Shown piece after piece: positions 58,701 to 64,000 of a stretch of 64,000 nucleotides of DNA. Position 1 is the stretch's first letter. Each line of letters opens with the position of its first letter. Position numbers and translations under genes: made by a program. Source of the DNA: Rhynchospora pubera (lineage: Eukaryota > Streptophyta > Magnoliopsida > Poales > Cyperaceae); the NCBI GenBank assembly GCA_028095005.1, contig CM051462.1:235122473-235186472 (forward strand). The letters run 5' to 3'. The notes below the pieces were generated by a model. That model was given only the letters and a program-made list of their open reading frames with translations. It did not search any database and was not told where the DNA came from.

Positions 58701-61074
58701 TACTTAGCTGCTTTAAAATATCACAATAACTTAATTGTTGATGAAACAATGCGTACTTATTAAATATAGAAAGAATAACAAGAAACAAAGAGTATTTCTT
58801 ACACTCTCAAGAACAACTGCATTAGTGTGGGCCTCCTTCGAATGAATCAATTCTTCCAATTCCTCTGGCTTCATCTGCTCATCTAGTGGGACCCAGTCAT
58901 CTTCTAAACGCTCCTCTACAGTCTAGAGTTGTTCAAACCAACAATGAGGTTAAAAAAAATTGGCTAATAAATATGTTAATTAGAAATTCAGGCTAGTACT
59001 GTACAGCATTGCACTATGTAAAAAAAATTAAGATGGTAATAATGGTGTTTTAGGCTATCAAATATGCTCAAGGTATCTTTCTACCAATGTTTTATAAGTT
59101 GAAAAGAGGGACCTCATCATTTGGCCTTCCATCTGGAGAACTATCAGGAATGAGCTCGGTGAGCATGGGTGGGTCATCAAATGGATCATCCAGTACATAT
59201 GTATGCTTTATTCTGTCAATTGAAAAAATAAATATTATCTCCAGAACAGACTAGTTGGAACGGTTGCAATTATGCAAGTATCAAGATACGATGAAAACAC
59301 AATATGTAGTTAGCATTTGCCCCCATTTTTGTTTTCTTCCTTTTGTTGCTTAATTGCTTGGTTTTGGCTAATTGGAGCTCAACTTGATACTAAAACACTA
59401 AACCTTTGATGCTTAAACACTAAAAATTTGACACAAGTATCCATCGACACTAGTACCTACAATGAATAAAAAAGATAATGCCTGATGTTCCCTTCTGACC
59501 AAAATTTTTTTTTCTCTTTCAATATTCAACCACACAGTGATAGAGTAAAATTTTGACCAAATAAAAACAAGCAACCAAACCAGAATCTTCCTACTGTGGA
59601 GATATTACCTGATGTTTTTAAGAGGTCTTCCTTTGTCATCAACAAATGCTTCATTTATCTTTTCCAAGGTTTCAAAACTTTCCTTCTCCTCTACCATACC
59701 AAATACCTATAAACTAATTTGAATTAAAAATAAGCATTAATTGATAATTAAAATTAAGAATGAAGCTTAGCTTTAAAAAAATAAAAGCATGCATGTACCG
59801 TATGTTTCTCATCAAGATAATCAATATCATCCCTCAGTGTGAAGAAGAACTGAAGCACAAAAAGACATTCTCGTTATACAAAATATATTAAGAAATTTTC
59901 AACTGGTAAATTTCTCAACCGGTTGTGCATACTGCATACAATAATGAAATATGCAAGTGCAAGATGGAAATAAATTGTCCTTTGTGACTTTTAATTGTTT
60001 AGGGAGGTTCATTCCAGAAGAAATTCAAATAATTAGATAATCCATGGTAACACCAACTTAATACTAAGAAGAGTAAATGAAATGTTCTTAATTACCTGAG
60101 ATGCATTGAGATTCTCACCAGCACTGACCATAGACACTGTACCCTTTTTTGAATGCTTCAATTCAGGGCGAATCTCATGCTCAAAAAAACGTGCTTGTTC
60201 CCCGTACAGAAACCTAAAATTGGGTAAAAAAAAATTAAGGCTTGATATCAATATGTATATTAATTTAACTACAATGAGATTATCTGCTGGTGGACACTAC
60301 AGTTATAAACCAGTAACAGTTGGAACACAAGGTTTTTCAAGTTTGCTTTCTGCTTCTCCTTTTTTCTTTTCCTGCTGAAGAAGTAGACAAAGGTTCACTA
60401 TTGATTCTACAGAAGACAGAAGAAATATAAGAACAAGAAAAAGGAATCCAAACACAGAAAATAAAGAAAAAAAACATGTAGAAAAACAACAAGAGGCAGC
60501 TTGACGGGGACTTCTTTTCAAATTTCCATTGCTTAGTTTGTATTCAGCAGAAGAGTTAGTGGCAACTAAAGCTTGATATGAATAAATCAATAAACATAGC
60601 TAGTTGAAACAAAGCTCAATTAAATGTTCACATGTATAAAATGTATAAAAAAAGTGGCACTGACTTGTAGATAGAGTTGCCTCCAGTTCCTGTGCCAGTG
60701 GGGTCACCAGTCTGTGCCAAAAAATCTTTCTCCACTTTATGAAATAAGCATCCATTGTAGTACTTTATCCTGTAAAAGTTTTTAAAAGGGCAAAGAAAAA
60801 AAAAGTTACAATGTGGTGTGTAATTAGTGCAAATTAGACCAATATGCATATAGAGTTGCTGCTCATAATCAAACCACATAGACAAGTAGCACCGAAATGA
60901 GCAAAAATATGCTTCAACTTTAAAACCCACAAAGGAAAACAAGACACAAAGAGATGAGAGAGAGAAATGAATGTACTTGCAGAGCTTGAGAAAGTTCTTG
61001 GTGGTGAGGGGGCAACGGTCAGTGTGCAGATCGAGCACTATATCACCTACACTCGTTACTATCAGCACCGACAT
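55781..61074 (-). CDS. CYP59: CYP59-type cyclophilin with RRM and zinc knuckle
   Basis: Fourteen exons on the minus strand: 61074-60977, 60769-60665, 60213-60096, 59849-59799, 59706-59609, 59212-59113, 58922-58803, 58312-58235, 57941-57895, 57782-57727, 57618-57578, 57344-57236, 56730-56610 and 56258-55781. The total is about 539 aa. The peptidyl-prolyl isomerase domain (1-160) has KNFLKLCK, FHKVEKDFLAQTGDPTGTG and SMVSAGENLNASQ. The RRM (about 245-320) shows NVLFVCKLNP and CYAFIEF. A CCHC knuckle, CFKCGATDHYAKDC, follows near 343-356. The tail is Arg/Asp/Glu/Lys-rich with 11-residue repeats. Arabidopsis CYP59 binds RNA and the RNA polymerase II C-terminal domain, so a nuclear transcription/RNA-processing role is expected. 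The intron after 57578 starts with GC. The exact C-terminus is uncertain, because the TAA overlaps a donor-like AAGGTAAAT. Confidence 0.94.
56008..56139 (-). repeat. 33-bp tandem repeat in the CYP59 charged tail
   Basis: Units start at 56008, 56041, 56074 and, more degenerate, 56107. On the minus strand they encode repeats close to SRYDGEERGHK. The repeat keeps the reading frame, so copy-number change would lengthen the RNA-binding-like tail without disrupting it. Confidence 0.85.
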
Positions 61075-61213
61075 TTCTTAAGTATATTCTTCAAGTCTCC
61101 TCCGCTACTTCCGACAACTATTATTATTTGGTAGGACAAAAATAAAATTAAGAACAATTAATTGAAAAGGGAGGGACGGCCTTAACTCTTATTATTATGT
61201 AGATGTGGAGGAA
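61075..61213 (-). promoter_or_regulatory. Short gap between CYP59 start and upstream LTR
   Basis: Only 139 bp separate the CYP59 ATG from the end of a retrotransposon LTR. The stretch contains ACAACTATTATTATTTGG and GAACAATTAATTG blocks but no obvious TATA box. The gene's original promoter has been displaced outward by the insertion or lies within this gap. Confidence 0.5.
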
Positions 61214-61607
61214 TGTAATGGTCCTGAGCTCAAATCCAACTCAGAACATACATCAATTCTTTGTAATTAAGCAATTCAACAAATTCAACAATTACTTCTC
61301 TTCAAACCAACAGATAGAAAGTATTCAAAAGTAAGATGTAATACCAGAGATTGAAGTAAATGGGTATGAGAATAATAAAATTGAATAAGAAACGATGCTA
61401 TTGAGCAGTCACTCGGCTATTGAGCCTCACAAATTTAGGAAATTACAAAGGAAATTGCTAAAAGGATGAAGAAAACGATAAGAAATGAGGAATAATAGTT
61501 TTCAGATCTAGATTCAACATAAAAACCCTAATTCCCCGCTTCAGAGTGCTTATATAAAGCTACAAATATCTTCCAGTAAAATTAAGAAATTACAATTCAC
61601 TAATTCA
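61214..61607 (-). repeat. 3' LTR of the chromovirus (394 bp)
   Basis: On the plus strand it runs from TGTAATGG to TAATTCA. On its own strand it therefore starts TGAATTAG and ends CCATTACA, with the canonical TG...CA. A TATA-like TTTATATAAGC (about 61550-61560, minus strand) fits an LTR promoter. The left limit rests on the TG dinucleotide alone, since the partner LTR is not in the window. Confidence 0.65.
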
Positions 61608-61619
61608 CCTTCTCCTTTG
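61608..61619 (-). other. Polypurine tract of the chromovirus
   Basis: CAAAGGAGAAGG on the minus strand directly abuts the LTR start, as expected for the plus-strand primer. Confidence 0.6.
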
Positions 61620-61623
61620 AAAA

Positions 61624-62238
61624 TTACTCGGATCCTAATCCTAGATGCAGTTGAGGACCACTGACACGTGTCTCCTCCTCAATACCAGCCCCTTCACTAA
61701 TGCCGTTTGCATCCTTGACCTGGGTCCCATCTGCAGGAGTCACAGTTTTATGATTTCCCGTGATCTCTCCGTCAGCTTCAGTTTTCTCTTCTGTGCCTGA
61801 TAGAGTAACTGAGTCAACCCTTGTAACGGCTCCCAGCCCACTAGTTTCAACTCCTGACAGTCTCCCTTCCTTAAAATGATTCTTGTCCTCAAGAATGAAG
61901 TTTGGGAAGCGATTTTGCATTTCTTCATAGTCCTCCCAACTAGCTTCTTCGTCTGATAACCCCTTCCACTTTACCAAAATCATGGTTCCTCCTGCATTTC
62001 CTCTTTTGTATAGCTTCCTTCCCAAAATACCCTCAGGCTCTTGAGTCTTTTGCAACACAGGTTGAGTAATTGGTAATGTAGGCTGTACTGTATATCCATT
62101 CCCTACACTTCTCTTGAGTTGTGAAACATGGAACACAGGGTGTACCTGTGACCCTGGTGGCAGTTGCAACTCATATGCCAACTCACCATGCTGACTCACA
62201 ATTTCAAATGGGCCATAGAATTTTGGGCCTAACTTCAA
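61624..62238 (-). pseudogene. Chromovirus pol C-terminus with chromodomain
   Basis: A 204-codon segment continues the integrase C-terminus (GPKFYGPFEIVSQHGELAYEL, HPVFHVSQLK), then the chromodomain (ILGRKLYKRGN...MILVKWKG...ASWEDYEEM). A Thr/Glu-rich tail follows. Chromodomains steer chromoviruses to certain chromatin. It is separated from the main pol frame by one in-frame TAG at 62239-62241, so the full polyprotein would stop before the chromodomain unless the stop is read through. Confidence 0.85.
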
Positions 62239-62241
62239 ATT

Positions 62242-64000
62242 CTAGGTCCCTTGGACTGTTAATTGCCTATATGGTTGCAATTTTAGATAAACCCAATCTC
62301 CCACTTTAAATTTCCTTTCAGTCCTCTTCTCATCAGCAAACCTTTTCATTCTGTCTTGAGCCTTCCTCAGGTTCAACTTCAATTCAGATACCCACTCATG
62401 CCTCTCCTTTAACAAATCATTCACCCCTTCTACTGAGCACTTCATTGGGGACCCCATAGGAAGCTGAGTTGGTGTATACCCATATAAAGCTTGGAAAGGA
62501 GTAGTCTTAATGGCTGTGTGGTAGTTTGTGTTATACCAGTACTCAGCCAAAGGTAACCATCTGACCCACTTCTTAGCTTGATTAAATAACATTCCTCTCA
62601 GATACCCTTCTATGCACTGGTTCACCCTCTCAGTCTGTCCATCAGATTGGGGGTGATATGCTGTACTCAAATTTAACTTAATCCCCAACTTCTCCATCAA
62701 TTCCTTCCAGAACTTACTAGTGAAAAGTGGGTCCCTGTCACTCACTATGTCTGTAGGTAAGCCATGTAGTTTATACACATTTTCAATGAACAATTGTGCC
62801 ACATCAGCTGCCTTGTAAGGGTGCTTTAATGCCATCAAATGAGCATACTTAGTTAGCCTATCTACTACCACCAAAATCACATCTTTTCCTTCAGACTTTG
62901 GCAACCCAGAAATGAAATCAAGACTAATGCTGCTCCAGGCTTCTTTGGGTATAGGTAAAGGTCTCAACAAACCAGGCAACTTGATATGTTCAACTTTATT
63001 TTGTTGGCAATTGTGGCATTCAGATACATGCTTATACACTTCCTCCTTCATGTGGGGCCAATAAAATTGAGATTTCAATCTCTTATAAGTCGCCTGCATT
63101 CCAGAATGTCCTCCCACACTTGAGTCATGAATTTCATGCAACAACTTCTCTCTCCAGTCACCATGTTTTCCCACATATATCCTTCCTTTATACCTGATTA
63201 CCCCTTGATGTACAGTGTAGTGGGCTGATGCCTCATTGTGTTGAATCTTACTTTGCAGCTCTTGTGCCCATGCATCACATTTGTAGCTCTCTTTTACTTC
63301 TTCCACCCATTGAGGTATTAATTCCGTCACAGCCAAAAATTCTCCATCTTGACATATGGGTTGTCTAGAGAGAGCATCTGCTACCTTGTTTTCAACCCCC
63401 CTCTTATATTCAATTTTGTAATCCAATCCCATTAATTTGCACAACCCCTTGTGCTGCATCATGTGGTTCACTCTTTGCTCAAGTAAGTGCTTCAAACTTA
63501 TTTGATCTGTCCTTATTATAAATGGCCCACCTGTCAGGTAGTGTCTCCACTTTTGTACTGCTGTGAGCAAAGCTAAGAATTCTTTCTCATAGGTGGATAA
63601 AGCTTGATTTTTCACTCCCAGCTTCTTACTCAGGTAAGCAATTGGTCTCCTGTTTTGCATCAGCACAGCTCCTATTCCTTTGTCACTTGCATCAGTCTCC
63701 AATATGAAAGGTTGAGTGAAATCTGGCATGGCTAGAACTGGTGCATTTGACATGGCCTCTTTTAATGCAGTAAATGCTTCATCAGCCTCCTTAGTCCAAG
63801 CAAAGGCATTCTTCTTGAGTTGGTCTGTGAGGGGTTTGGCAATTACTCCATATCCCTTCACAAATCTTCTGTAGTACCCAGTAAGCCCCAAAAATCCCCT
63901 TAGTTCTTTTACATTTGAGGGGGTGGCCCACTGCTTCATGGCCTCAACCTTCTTCCTATCAGTGGCTACCCCTTTTGGTGATATAATATGTCCCAAATAC
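62242..64000 (-). pseudogene. Chromovirus pol: RT end, RNase H, integrase (partial)
   Basis: The frame is open from the window edge to the TAG at 62239. It shows the RT tail (GHIISPKGVATD, LRGFLGLTGYYRRFVKGY), RNase H (LETDASDKGIGAVLMQ, STYEKEFLALLTAVQKWRHYL) and the integrase zinc finger (HSGMQATYKRLK...CHNCQQNK). The DDE core follows (LDFISGLPKS, DIVSDRDPLFTSKFW, HPQSDGQTERVNQ). No other break is visible in these ~585 codons. RT catalytic motifs and gag are outside the window. Confidence 0.92.

Larger units (their letters stand above)
61214..64000 (-). mobile_element. Chromodomain Ty3/gypsy retrotransposon (3' part)
   Basis: On the minus strand the order is pol, chromodomain, polypurine tract, 3' LTR. 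The 5' part lies beyond the window. The chromodomain-like VKWKGLSDEEASWEDYEE after integrase identifies a chromovirus. The five bases next to the LTR, AGGAA (61209-61213), are the predicted target duplication, and the partner copy should be found beyond 64000. Confidence 0.9.

Noticed and set aside
1..64000. tRNA, rRNA or snRNA genes
   Set aside because: No cloverleaf-like conserved boxes or rRNA segments could be recognised by eye; a tRNAscan/Infernal run would be needed to exclude them.

Overview
This is a nuclear DNA window from a flowering plant, most likely a eudicot. The evidence is four intron-bearing genes with clear plant orthologues, an AT-rich centromere-length satellite, and nested plant-type LTR and non-LTR retrotransposons. 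I cannot name the species from sequence alone.

Left third (1-13.6 kb): an AT-rich tandem satellite with a monomer of about 170 bp. It is split by a LINE (about 3.24-7.83 kb) whose 1178-codon ORF2 is uninterrupted. From 13.6 to 16.2 kb the DNA is gene-poor, holding an HSP70 relic and a ~469-bp tandem repeat.

Middle (16.2-33.2 kb): a nest of mobile DNA inside the second copy of that 469-bp repeat. The outer layer is a 3.4-kb element with head-to-head LTR-like arms, TG...CA ends and a 5-bp target duplication (AAGAT). Inside it sits a 13.6-kb Athila-like Ty3/gypsy element (TGATG...GATCA, target duplication CTAAT). Its gag-pol and post-pol ORFs are broken. It carries some 40 scattered copies of a short GC-rich palindrome (consensus GGAACGGNCCGYCCCA) in LTRs, leader, coding regions and spacers. 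This is the most unusual feature of the window.

Right half (35.2-61.1 kb): four host genes. They are a TRF4/5-type non-canonical poly(A) polymerase (+, 13 coding exons), organellar phosphoribosylformylglycinamidine synthase of purine synthesis (+), 4-hydroxyphenylpyruvate dioxygenase of tyrosine catabolism and tocopherol/plastoquinone synthesis (+, 4 exons), and a CYP59-type cyclophilin with RRM, zinc knuckle and charged tail (-, 14 exons). They are functionally unrelated, and intergenic spaces hold small Tourist-like MITEs and a perfect 27-bp hairpin. HPPD and CYP59 are convergent.

Right edge (61.2-64 kb): the 3' part of a chromodomain Ty3/gypsy element on the minus strand. Its 3' LTR ends about 140 bp upstream of the CYP59 start codon, in the same orientation as that gene.

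Exon borders were set by eye from GT/AG sites and reading-frame continuity. Repeat identities are estimates made by eye, not computed alignments.
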